64,000 bases of DNA. It comes from Deltaproteobacteria bacterium (GTDB lineage: Bacteria > Myxococcota_A > UBA796 > SXON01). The translations under genes were made by a program, and so were the position numbers. Shown piece after piece: positions 8,151 to 18,766 of the stretch (position 1 is the stretch's first letter; the number at the start of each line of letters is the position of its first letter). The stretch spans positions 62,001 through 126,000 of the forward strand of contig CANFCK010000004.1 of assembly GCA_947445035.1 (NCBI GenBank). Reading direction: 5' to 3'. The notes under the pieces are model-generated. The model was not told the origin of the DNA. It made no database searches and saw only the letters and a program-made list of their open reading frames with translations.

Positions 8151-8878
8151 AAGCGTCGACGTCAGCGTTGCACCTGGGTGCGCGTCGCTTTCCCACCGCC
8201 GCGTTGGCGGGGCGTCCGGCGATTTTGCCGACGGGGGCCTGTGAGGCGCATGGTCCCCATCTCCCGCTCGACACCGACGTACGCATCGCAACTGCGATGG
8301 CAGAGCGCGGCGCCGCTCGATGCGGTGGCATGGTGCTCCCGGCGATTCAATACGGCGTCACCGAGTTTGGGAGGAACTTCCCGGGCACGCTCGGGGTGTC
8401 GCCCGCGGTGATGAGCGCGCTGGTGGCGGAGGTCTTGCTCGCAGCCCACGCGGCTGGCGCCAGCAGCCTCGCCATCGCCAACGCGCACCTCGAACCGGCG
8501 AATCTTGCCGCGCTCTTCGAGGCCTGCCGTATCGTGAAGGCTCGATCGGGCGTCGACGTCCATTTTCCGAACGTGGGCAGCCGCCGGAACAGTGAGCGGC
8601 TCGCGCGCGTGGCGACGGCGGTGGACGGGCATAGCGGGCGCTATGAGACGTCGTTGATGCTGGCGATTTCGCCGCGGCGGGTCGTAGGTCATCGGTCGCT
8701 CCCCGAAGTGACGGCCGACCTGGGGGCAGGAATCGTGGCTGGGGCAACGACGTTCGAGGAGGCGGGGGGCCCGCGTGCGTATTTCGGCGCCCCGGCGGTC
8801 GCGACTGCGGAGATGGGCGAACGGCTCCTTGATGAGCTTGGCGCCTTGTTGGCAGAGGGGTTGGGGGATGGGCGTTGA
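8147..8878 (+). CDS. Creatininase-family amidohydrolase
   Basis: This creatininase-fold metallohydrolase has 243 residues if initiated at TTG 8147, which overlaps the ligase stop; no better start lies nearby. The metal-binding motif is EAHGPHLPLDTD (Glu, His and Asp ligands) near residue 33. The second ligand pair is NAHLEPAN, an H-x-E arrangement like true creatininase rather than the HGGN form of many relatives. FPGTLGVSP and a late AGATTFEEAGGP are also family-like. It could hydrolyse a cyclic or linear amide. Its place at the end of an aromatic-CoA operon suggests a role in nitrogen release, but that is speculative. Confidence 0.8.
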   Translation: MKASTSALHLGARRFPTAALAGRPAILPTGACEAHGPHLPLDTDVRIATAMAERGAARCGGMVLPAIQYGVTEFGRNFPGTLGVSPAVMSALVAEVLLAAHAAGASSLAIANAHLEPANLAALFEACRIVKARSGVDVHFPNVGSRRNSERLARVATAVDGHSGRYETSLMLAISPRRVVGHRSLPEVTADLGAGIVAGATTFEEAGGPRAYFGAPAVATAEMGERLLDELGALLAEGLGDGR

Positions 8879-9741
8879 GCCTCGCGGCACCGGTCTTGGC
8901 GAGTGAGGACAATCTTCGGTTCCTCGGGCGCCTCCCCGATGGGCACGTCCGCCTCGTGGTCACCTCGCCGCCGTACAACATCGGCAAGGAGTACGAGGAG
9001 AAGTCCAGCTTGGAGCGCTACCTGGGCGACCAGGCCCAGGTTATCGCGGAGTGTGCACGCGTTTTGGACCGCCGCGGTAGCCTCTGCTGGCAGGTCGGAA
9101 ACCACGTCGTCGGTGGCGAAATCGTCCCGTTGGATATGGTTTTGTACCCGATCTTCAAGGCCCTGGGGCTTCGCCTTCGCAATCGCATCGTGTGGCACTT
9201 CGAGCACGGACTCCACTGCTCCAAACGACTTTCCGGTCGGCACGAGACCATCTTGTGGTTCACCAAAGGCGACGACTACGTCTTTGACCTGGACGCCATC
9301 CGGGTGCCCCAGAAGTACCCGGCGAAGAAACACTACAAGGGGCCGAACCTGGGGAAGCTCAGCGGGAATCCGCTCGGGAAGAATCCCGGGGACGTGTGGG
9401 TGATCCCCAACGTAAAACACAACCACGTAGAAAAGACGGCGCATCCGTGCCAGTTCCCGGTCGAGCTGGTGGAACGGCTCGTGCTTTCGCTCACCGAGGC
9501 CGGGGACCGCGTGCTGGACCCCTACATGGGCGTTGGCAGCGCGCTGGTAGCGGCAGTCATACACGGCCGCGAGGCGATGGGTTGTGATGTCGAACCGTCG
9601 TATGTGCGGGTGGCCGAGGCTCGGGTGGCGGCGGCGTTGTCGGGGACGTTGCGGACGCGGCCGCGGGACCGGGCGGTCTATGGCGAGCGCGCGGGGGTCG
9701 GCGCCCAGCCGGCTACGGTCGGGCGGGTCGCCGGTCGCTGA
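8875..9741 (+). CDS. Site-specific DNA methyltransferase (N4-cytosine or N6-adenine), orphan
   Basis: This 288-residue beta-class amino-methyltransferase starts at TTG 8875, overlapping the creatininase stop. The catalytic motif IV TSPPYNIGKEYE lies near residue 30, and motif I (LDPYMGVGSALVAA) lies near residue 205 after it. This IV-before-I order defines the beta class. A TSPPY motif is commoner in N4-cytosine enzymes, but N6-adenine methylases also use it. No restriction endonuclease or specificity subunit is beside it, so it may be an orphan, epigenetic enzyme. Being the last gene of a catabolic operon is odd. Confidence 0.88.
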   Translation: MSLAAPVLASEDNLRFLGRLPDGHVRLVVTSPPYNIGKEYEEKSSLERYLGDQAQVIAECARVLDRRGSLCWQVGNHVVGGEIVPLDMVLYPIFKALGLRLRNRIVWHFEHGLHCSKRLSGRHETILWFTKGDDYVFDLDAIRVPQKYPAKKHYKGPNLGKLSGNPLGKNPGDVWVIPNVKHNHVEKTAHPCQFPVELVERLVLSLTEAGDRVLDPYMGVGSALVAAVIHGREAMGCDVEPSYVRVAEARVAAALSGTLRTRPRDRAVYGERAGVGAQPATVGRVAGR

Positions 9742-9795
9742 CCACGAGGGTCAAATGGCCAATGTGCAGGGGGTACCTGCACTCCGGCTGCCGAC

Positions 9796-10782
9796 TCACG
9801 CCGCAACGACCCGGGCGGTCGTCGCCTGCGCGCGCACCCGCGCGATCGACAACAGGTCGGTGAAGCTCGTCGCGTCCACGTCGGCGACGGCCGCGCCGAT
9901 GCGGCAGGCCACCTCGACGCGTGCGAGGCTGGGCACCGCGACCCGCTCGATGACCGGTGTGAGGCGAGCCGCCGCGCGGGTCGCGCCATCGGCGTCGGTG
10001 CCTCCGAGCCAGACCACCACCTCGCTGTCGGTGCAGTAGACCCGATCGGTCGGGCGAAGCCGCTCGCGGACGCGGGACTCGAGCGCCGCCAAGAACGGAG
10101 CGCGCAGGCCCATCGGCACCGCCTCGGGATCGCGGGCGGCGATGCACAATATCGCGCCGGTGGTGACACGAAGCCCAAGGTGGGCATCGGCGGCGGCGAC
10201 GCTGCGAAGGGCTTCCATCGTCGCGATCATCCCCGCCACCAGGCTCGGGGAGAAGGTGGCGCCAGCCTCCAACCGAACCGCCTCGACCAACGCATCGCGG
10301 CTCGCGCCGTCGCGGGCCTCCAACCAGTCGGCGGCGGCGAGCAGCTGGGCGGGCATGGGGATGGCCGCCCCCGAGACGTCGTGCACGATTCCGTTGCCAT
10401 CCCACCGCGCGTGGCGGGCGGCGAGCGCGGCGCGGGTTCCGTCCGGGAGCGGCAAGCGAGTGTCGGCACGCGCACCCGCCGGAAGGGCCGCTGCGAGGCA
10501 GGCCGCGCGGGCATCGCCGGCGTCGGCGTCAAGCTGTTTGGCCAGGACGAGGATGCGCTCGACCATGCGCCGGGGCACGCGAAGGTCCCCTTCGAGGGGG
10601 GTCCGCTCCGCCAGATGCAGCGCCAGCTCGACCGACAGCTCCCGGGTGCGCTCGTCCTCGGTTCGCCGCTGCCGGCTGGCCTCCCGCTCGCGGACCAACA
10701 TCGTGCCCATGGCACTGACGAGGCAACATGCGAAGGCGGCGGCGAGCATGGCCTGTCGATCGGCTCTCCCGTGCGCGAACAT
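9796..10782 (-). CDS. Membrane protein with degenerate HD-GYP-like and GGDEF-like segments
   Basis: This 328-residue protein starts at ATG 10782. One hydrophobic segment (residues 10-30) is followed by a charged helix. Residues 124-152 (HARWDGNGI, then IPMPAQLLAAAD) and TFSPSLVAGM at 176-185 align by eye with the second half of HD-GYP domains (HHERWDGSGYP, IPLxARILAVAD, FDPELV). The HD pair is not apparent and GYP reads GIV. The C-terminus (RPTDRVYC near 243, VVVWLGG near 260) resembles the GGDEF core, but the signature is replaced by TDSE. It probably neither makes nor breaks cyclic di-GMP and may be a sensor. It is convergent with the DNA methyltransferase. Confidence 0.7.
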   Translation of the reverse strand: MFAHGRADRQAMLAAAFACCLVSAMGTMLVREREASRQRRTEDERTRELSVELALHLAERTPLEGDLRVPRRMVERILVLAKQLDADAGDARAACLAAALPAGARADTRLPLPDGTRAALAARHARWDGNGIVHDVSGAAIPMPAQLLAAADWLEARDGASRDALVEAVRLEAGATFSPSLVAGMIATMEALRSVAAADAHLGLRVTTGAILCIAARDPEAVPMGLRAPFLAALESRVRERLRPTDRVYCTDSEVVVWLGGTDADGATRAAARLTPVIERVAVPSLARVEVACRIGAAVADVDATSFTDLLSIARVRAQATTARVVAA

Positions 10783-10859
10783 GAGATGCAGAAGCCCGCC
10801 TACGCTGGTTGCCCCACCACCGCCGCCGCGCTACCCGCGCCGCGATTTCAGAGGTTGTG

Positions 10860-11936
10860 ATGCAGAGCGGGGTGCTGCTCCTCGAAGACGGTCGGCGCTT
10901 CGTCGGCGAGGCCTTCGGAGCCGTCGGAACCCGTGTCGGCGAGATCGTCTTCAACACCGCGATGAGCGGCTATCAGGAGGTGCTCACCGATCCGAGCTAC
11001 TGCGAGCAGATCGTCGTGATGACCACCTCGCACGTCGGCAACTACGGCGTGAACGAGGCCGACGCTGAATCTCGGCGGGTGTGGGTTTCGGGCTTCGTGG
11101 CCCGCAGCTTTTCTCGGATGACGAGCAGCCACCGGGCCACCGGCGGCCTGGGCGAGTACCTCGCGGGGGCGACGGTGCCGGGTGTGCAGGGCATTGACAC
11201 CCGCGCGTTGGTCCGACACATCCGCAGCCAGGGGGCGATGCGGGCCGCGATCAGCACCGATGGTACCGACGACAACGCGCTCCGCGCGCGGGTCCGCGAG
11301 TGGCCGGGCATGTCGGGACGGGCGCTTGCCGCCGAAGTCAGCTGCGACCAGCCCTACGTCTTCGCGGCAGGCACCGGCGGCCCACGGATCTCGGTTCTCG
11401 ACGCCGGTTGCAAGGCGAACCTGCTCCGCCTTTTCGCCTCTCAGGGGTGCGCGGTGCGGGTGTTTCCGGCCAACACCCCCGCCGAGGTCTATGCGGCGGA
11501 CTGCGACGCGGTCTTCCTCTCCAACGGTCCTGGCGATCCCGCCGCGCTCCCCGGCATGATCGCTGAGCTTGGCAAGGTGCTGGGCAAGGTCCCGCTGCTC
11601 GGGGTCTGCCTCGGCCACCAACTGCTCGGTCTGGCGCTGGGTGCCGATACCTTCAAGCTCCGCTTCGGCCACCGCGGCGGCAACCACCCCGTGCGCGACA
11701 TCGAGACGGGCCGCGTGGAGATCACCTCGCAGAACCACGGCTTCTGCGTGGACCCGGTTGGCGTCCTGCGCGCGGGCGGGCGACTGACGCACACCAACCT
11801 CAACGACGGCACGCTCGAGGGCTTCGTCCACGAAGATCTCCGCGTCATCGCGGTGCAATTCCATCCTGAAGCCGCGCCGGGGCCGCACGACTCGCGACAC
11901 CTCCTCCTCGACCGCTTCCTCCGTTTGGCCCGGTAG
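10860..11936 (+). CDS. carA: Carbamoyl-phosphate synthase small subunit
   Basis: The glutaminase subunit of carbamoyl phosphate synthetase is 358 residues, starting at ATG 10860 behind AGAGG; a GTG one codon earlier is also possible. The N-terminal CPSase small domain has [17 protein letters not shown]. The class I amidotransferase domain has FLSNGPGDP, the nucleophile Cys in [10 protein letters not shown] (near residue 252), and [13 protein letters not shown] with the catalytic His and Glu. It supplies ammonia to CarB for arginine and pyrimidine synthesis. carB follows after 5 bp. Confidence 0.98.
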   Translation: MQSGVLLLEDGRRFVGEAFGAVGTRVGEIVFNTAMSGYQEVLTDPSYCEQIVVMTTSHVGNYGVNEADAESRRVWVSGFVARSFSRMTSSHRATGGLGEYLAGATVPGVQGIDTRALVRHIRSQGAMRAAISTDGTDDNALRARVREWPGMSGRALAAEVSCDQPYVFAAGTGGPRISVLDAGCKANLLRLFASQGCAVRVFPANTPAEVYAADCDAVFLSNGPGDPAALPGMIAELGKVLGKVPLLGVCLGHQLLGLALGADTFKLRFGHRGGNHPVRDIETGRVEITSQNHGFCVDPVGVLRAGGRLTHTNLNDGTLEGFVHEDLRVIAVQFHPEAAPGPHDSRHLLLDRFLRLAR

Positions 11937-11941
11937 CCTTC

Positions 11942-15124
<3,183 letters not shown>

Positions 15125-15145
15125 GGGGGCTGGCCGCCTAGCCGC

Positions 15146-16612
15146 CTACCGCGCCATCGCCTCCGCCGCCGCCGACTCCCCCGCGATCTTCCCGCCGAGG
15201 ATCACCGCGGTCAACGAGCCGGTGAAGCCGTAGTCGCCGACGATCGAGCCACCGAGCATTCCGGTCAGCTCGCCGCTCGCCCAAAGCCCTGGGAGCGGAG
15301 CGCCCGACGCGGAGAGCACCCGTCCTTCGGTGTCCACGTGGATGCCACCGAAGTTCTTTACGACGCTGATGCCGACGGGAACGGCGTAGTAGGGCTCTCG
15401 CCGCACATCGAACGCGGGAAGTGCGGCCGGGTCGCGGTAGGGGTCGACGATCTCGCCGTCGGCGGCGCTGTTCCATGCGTCGATCGTGCCGCCGAGGCCG
15501 TCCGAGGGCACCGCCAACGCCGCGGCGAGCGCGTCGAGGTCCGTGGCCGTCACGCCAATCCGCGCGTCCACCAGCTCGTCGACGGACCACGCTTGGGTGT
15601 CGTCGGCCGGGTCGAAGAAAACGGCCCCGCGCAGCCCGGCATCGCCGATGAGCCACACGCTCCCGCCTTCCTGCTCCGCCCGGGTGCGGCCCAGCCGAAA
15701 GCTGTTCACGTCCCACTCGTCGCCGAACCGTTGCGCCTGGTGGTTGACCCACGGGAAGCGGGTGAGGGCGGCAGAGGTCAACTCGGCCCGACCTCCCCGC
15801 GGGGAAGGGACCGCGTGGGCGTAGAATCCGATGGCGCCCACATTCTTGCTGGCGGCGCCACGGGCTTCGAGCAGCGCCAGGCCGGCACCGTCCGCGCCCG
15901 CACCGGCCCCCACGAGCAGCTGATCATCGGGCAGATCGGGGTACAGCGCCTCGATGCGCGCGAGGTCGCGAATGAAGCCACCGGTCGCGACGACAATCGC
16001 ATCCGCGCCGATGGTGTGCTCGCCGGTGGCGTCGCTCCAGGTGACCCCGACGACCCGGTCTCCGTCGAGAATGAGCCCCTCGGCGGTCGCGCCGAGGCGA
16101 ACGGAATCGGAGGGGACGGTGCCGGCCAGGACCTCGACGATGCCCGCGCCATCGGTCGTGGCGTGATGCACGCGGGCCGTACGTCCGCTCGATGGATCTG
16201 ACTTTACCTCCGACCAGGTGAGCCCTAAAGCCGCCAGCCAGTCGTGCACCTCGCTCACGTTGCGGTCGGCGAACAGCTGGAACCAGGGGTCGGTCGGGTC
16301 GCCCCCGGTGAACTCGGCCCACTCGGCCGTGAGAATCGCCGGTGAGTCCACGATCCCCTGCGCATCCTGCTCGGCGGTGCCCGAGAACATCATCAGTCCG
16401 CCGGCCACCAGCGCCGCGCCGCCTAGCCCGGCCTCGCGTTCGAGTACGACCACGCTCACGCCGGCGGCTGCCGCCGTTGACGCGGCTGCCAGACCTGCGG
16501 GACCGCCGCCGATGACCAAAACGTCGACCTCCTCGTCGAAACCTGGCGCGGTGGGGCCGGTGTCGACCTTCGGCTCTGGGACCTCGACGCAGGCGACAAA
16601 GAACAGCATCAC
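15146..16612 (-). CDS. Exported FAD-dependent lipoprotein, fumarate reductase/KSTD-like flavoprotein
   Basis: This ~488-residue protein starts at GTG 16612 or, one codon later, at ATG 16609. The ATG lies 7 bp behind a TACCCT hexamer and is preferred. A short signal peptide ends in a lipobox (LFFVAC), and then a PKVDTG spacer. The FAD-binding motif DVLVIGGGPAGLAAA follows near residue 30, with AIVVATGG later and the C-terminal GGIHVDTEGRVL and LWASGELTG of the FAD_binding_2 (fumarate reductase/urocanate reductase/ketosteroid dehydrogenase) family. No haem-binding CXXCH is seen. It is probably an envelope flavoenzyme reducing an unsaturated acid or similar; the electron donor is unknown. Confidence 0.85.
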   Translation of the reverse strand: MMLFFVACVEVPEPKVDTGPTAPGFDEEVDVLVIGGGPAGLAAASTAAAAGVSVVVLEREAGLGGAALVAGGLMMFSGTAEQDAQGIVDSPAILTAEWAEFTGGDPTDPWFQLFADRNVSEVHDWLAALGLTWSEVKSDPSSGRTARVHHATTDGAGIVEVLAGTVPSDSVRLGATAEGLILDGDRVVGVTWSDATGEHTIGADAIVVATGGFIRDLARIEALYPDLPDDQLLVGAGAGADGAGLALLEARGAASKNVGAIGFYAHAVPSPRGGRAELTSAALTRFPWVNHQAQRFGDEWDVNSFRLGRTRAEQEGGSVWLIGDAGLRGAVFFDPADDTQAWSVDELVDARIGVTATDLDALAAALAVPSDGLGGTIDAWNSAADGEIVDPYRDPAALPAFDVRREPYYAVPVGISVVKNFGGIHVDTEGRVLSASGAPLPGLWASGELTGMLGGSIVGDYGFTGSLTAVILGGKIAGESAAAEAMAR

Positions 16613-16639
16613 CCCCAGGGTAGCGCGGTGGACACGGCG

Positions 16640-16668
16640 TTGACAACGTCCGGGGTGGGACCTACTGT
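16640..16668 (+). promoter_or_regulatory. Predicted sigma-70 promoter giving a leaderless mRNA
   Basis: TTGACA (16640-16645), a 17-bp spacer and TACTGT (16663-16668) form the clearest -35/-10 pair associated with a leaderless gene in this window. The -10 ends only 6 bp before the GTG start at 16675, so transcription would begin on or next to the start codon. Confidence 0.6.
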
Positions 16669-16674
16669 GGCTCG

Positions 16675-17277
16675 GTGCTGGCGATTTTCTACACGATGGC
16701 GTGCGCGGAGGGCGAGCTCTTCGAGTTTGACGTCGACGAGGCGGAGGGTCGTTCGGTGGTGCTCCCGAGGGACCGCGAGCGGGGGAAGGCGGCAGATCCG
16801 ACGAACCCGACCGGCTTGGCGAGCCTGTCGTCGCTCTTGGTATTCGGGGAAACGGTGGTCTACGCCGTCCGCCACGCAGAGAAAGAGAGCGAGGGCGACG
16901 ACCCCGGCCTCACCGAGGAGGGCACCGCGCGTGCCGAGGCCCTGGCGGACGTACTCAGGCCGGCTCCGCTCGTCGCAGTCTATGCCACCACGCTTGCCCG
17001 AACTCAGCTGACTGTGGCCCCGACGGCGGCGGAGCATGGCCTGCCGGTGATCACCGACATCGACGCCGAGGAGGAGCTCGCTGCGCACATCCTGGCCACC
17101 CATCCGGGCGAAACGGTGTTGCATGCCGGTCACTCGTACACGCTCCCCAGTTTCCTGTTCGCGATGGGGCTACCCGATCCCCCCAACGTCGACGGGTACG
17201 GCCAACTTTTCCGGGTACATGTCGACTCCAATGGAGGCGTGACGGTGCACGAGTCCAGGTTCGGAGAGGCGGAATGA
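16675..17277 (+). CDS. Histidine phosphatase superfamily protein
   Basis: This 200-residue protein starts at GTG 16675. The N-terminal 60 residues are not part of the phosphatase core and include a short hydrophobic start (LAIFYTMAC). The core has VRHAEKES, where RH forms the phosphate pocket and His is the nucleophile. It then has GLTEEGTARAEALADVL and YATTLARTQLTVAPTA. The second His is expected in HAGHSYTLP. This is the phosphoglycerate-mutase-like SixA/broad-specificity branch. Its last bases overlap the UDP-sugar pyrophosphorylase gene, so a role in nucleotide-sugar metabolism is possible. Confidence 0.85.
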   Translation: MLAIFYTMACAEGELFEFDVDEAEGRSVVLPRDRERGKAADPTNPTGLASLSSLLVFGETVVYAVRHAEKESEGDDPGLTEEGTARAEALADVLRPAPLVAVYATTLARTQLTVAPTAAEHGLPVITDIDAEEELAAHILATHPGETVLHAGHSYTLPSFLFAMGLPDPPNVDGYGQLFRVHVDSNGGVTVHESRFGEAE

Positions 17278-18362
17278 TCTCGGGCGCCGACATCGCGGCG
17301 CTGCTGCCCTATGGCTACGACCCTGTGTTGCAGGCGGAGTTCTCTCGGCGGGCGCCGCTTGCCTCCCAAAACGATGTAGTGGGGACGCTCACGCCGTTGC
17401 CCGAGGGTTGTCTGACCCGATTGCCAGCTTTGGCGTCGACGCGACGTCTGGCGTTGGCCGAGCGGGGCTGGGCCGCCGTGCGAGCCGGCCGCGTTGGCGT
17501 GGTCGTTTTGGCGGGCGGAATGGCCACCCGCTTCGGGGGCGTGGTCAAGGCGGTGGTGCCGGTGGTAGGTGACCGAAGTTTTCTCATGCTCAAAGCGGAG
17601 GACATCTCGCGCGTGGCCGCGATTGCCGGTCGAGCCGTGCCGACCTTCGTCATGTCGAGCTTCGCCACCGACGACGTCATCCGAGACCACATCGCTTCGC
17701 GGCGATTGGAGGGCGTCACCGAGGTTTTTCCCCAGCGTGTCGCCCTGCGCCTGACGCCTGAGGGAGCGGTGTTCCGCGACCGCGCCGGGAACGTCTCTCC
17801 CCATCCGACCGGGCATGGCGATCTGGTGGACGCCCTGCGGGCCAGTGGGGTGCTCACTCGCTTCCGCGAAGCAGGTGGCACCACACTTTTCATGACCAAC
17901 GTCGACAACCTCGGGGCCACGTTGGACCCGGCCCTTGTAGGCCTGCACGAGGAGCTTGGCGGGGCGATCACCGTCGAGGTGGTCCGAAAGTGGGCCGGCG
18001 ATGCCGGAGGCGCGCCGGCGATGCTCAATGGCGTCGCGCAGATCGTCGAGGGCTTCCGGTTTCCTCACGACTTCGACCAGGCGCGGATCGGAGTATTCAA
18101 CACCAACACGCTCACCTTCGACGCGGCCGCCATCGACCGGGACTTCGACCTTCCCTACTACCGGGTCGTGAAAAAGGTGGATGGCGTGCCCGTCATTCAG
18201 TTCGAACACCTCGTCGGAGAGCTCACGGCCTTGCTTCCGAGCCAGTTTGTGGAGGTGGACCGCGACGGGCCTGATTGCAGGTTCATCGCGGTCAAAGAGC
18301 CGGCGGATCTGGCTGGGCAACAGGCGATCATCGCCGCGGTGACGGCGGGGACGCGGGGCTGA
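17274..18362 (+). CDS. UDPGP-family UTP-sugar-1-phosphate uridylyltransferase
   Basis: This 362-residue nucleotidyltransferase starts at ATG 17274, overlapping the previous stop. The nucleotide-binding loop VVVLAGGMATRFGG lies near residue 77. GHGDLVDAL near 180 and FMTNVDNLGATLDP near 205 are typical of eukaryote-type UDP-glucose/UDP-GlcNAc pyrophosphorylases (UDPGP). A later KKVDG and QFEHLVGEL are consistent. It makes a UDP-activated sugar from UTP and sugar-1-phosphate for envelope polysaccharide. The exact sugar cannot be told from sequence. Confidence 0.85.
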   Translation: MISGADIAALLPYGYDPVLQAEFSRRAPLASQNDVVGTLTPLPEGCLTRLPALASTRRLALAERGWAAVRAGRVGVVVLAGGMATRFGGVVKAVVPVVGDRSFLMLKAEDISRVAAIAGRAVPTFVMSSFATDDVIRDHIASRRLEGVTEVFPQRVALRLTPEGAVFRDRAGNVSPHPTGHGDLVDALRASGVLTRFREAGGTTLFMTNVDNLGATLDPALVGLHEELGGAITVEVVRKWAGDAGGAPAMLNGVAQIVEGFRFPHDFDQARIGVFNTNTLTFDAAAIDRDFDLPYYRVVKKVDGVPVIQFEHLVGELTALLPSQFVEVDRDGPDCRFIAVKEPADLAGQQAIIAAVTAGTRG

Positions 18363-18365
18363 CGA

Positions 18366-18653
18366 TCACCCCCTCCGGGCGTCGTGCTCGGCCAACATCT
18401 TTTCGATGCGCGTGTCGTAGATCACCGACTCGGCGCGGGCGGCCTCGTGCTGGTCGCGCAGCGTCTTCGACAGGTTGACCGTCGACCCGACGGTGAAGAG
18501 CAGGCCCATGAACATGTAGCCCTTGACCCACAAGACGGCGGGCATCAGGAGGATGCCGAGCAGCATCGAGCCCATGGCGGCGAGGAAGCTGAGCCAGGTC
18601 TGGGCGATCCAGGCGGTGCTGTGGGTGGGGAGAGGCGTTGAGATTCGATGCAT
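18366..18653 (-). CDS. YiaA/YiaB-type two-helix inner membrane protein
   Basis: This ~95-residue protein uses ATG 18653, preceded by GGCGGAG as ribosome binding site; a GTG at 18680 would add nine residues. Two transmembrane helices hold the family motifs AWIAQTWLSF and WVKGYMFMGLLFTVGS, followed by SKTLRDQHE, which matches the yiaA/B domain. Function in the family is unknown. It is convergent with the UDPGP gene and divergent from the gene at 18767, across a palindrome-rich region. Confidence 0.8.
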   Translation of the reverse strand: MHRISTPLPTHSTAWIAQTWLSFLAAMGSMLLGILLMPAVLWVKGYMFMGLLFTVGSTVNLSKTLRDQHEAARAESVIYDTRIEKMLAEHDARRG

Positions 18654-18707
18654 GGTGACTCCGCCGATGATCTTGCGCACGGGTCGCCGGAGGACCGCTG
18701 GCTGATA

Positions 18708-18720
18708 CTGACAATGTCAG
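18708..18720. promoter_or_regulatory. Perfect 13-bp palindrome, candidate operator
   Basis: CTGACAATGTCAG is a perfect inverted repeat (6+1+6) between the divergent genes at 18653 and 18767, in a locally AT-richer stretch. Half-site-like copies recur nearby (ATGTCGG from 18724, ACTGACAT at 18774-18781 inside the downstream gene). The layout suits a dimeric regulator binding the shared control region. Confidence 0.45.
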
Positions 18721-18749
18721 ATCATGTCGGTATAGAGCGTGCTATTTAC

Positions 18750-18764
18750 GATGCCAGGGGCATC
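18750..18764. promoter_or_regulatory. 15-bp inverted repeat abutting a start codon
   Basis: GATGCC-AGG-GGCATC (6+3+6, perfect arms) ends two bases before the ATG at 18767. It could be a second operator or an RNA hairpin hiding the translation start. No Shine-Dalgarno sequence is visible between it and the ATG. Confidence 0.4.
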
Positions 18765-18766
18765 AT

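Noticed and set aside
8875-9741. Restriction-modification system
   Set aside because: Only the methyltransferase is present; neither neighbour resembles an endonuclease.
15125-15145. Terminator between carB and the convergent flavoprotein
   Set aside because: Only a 4-bp imperfect stem is visible with no T-run.
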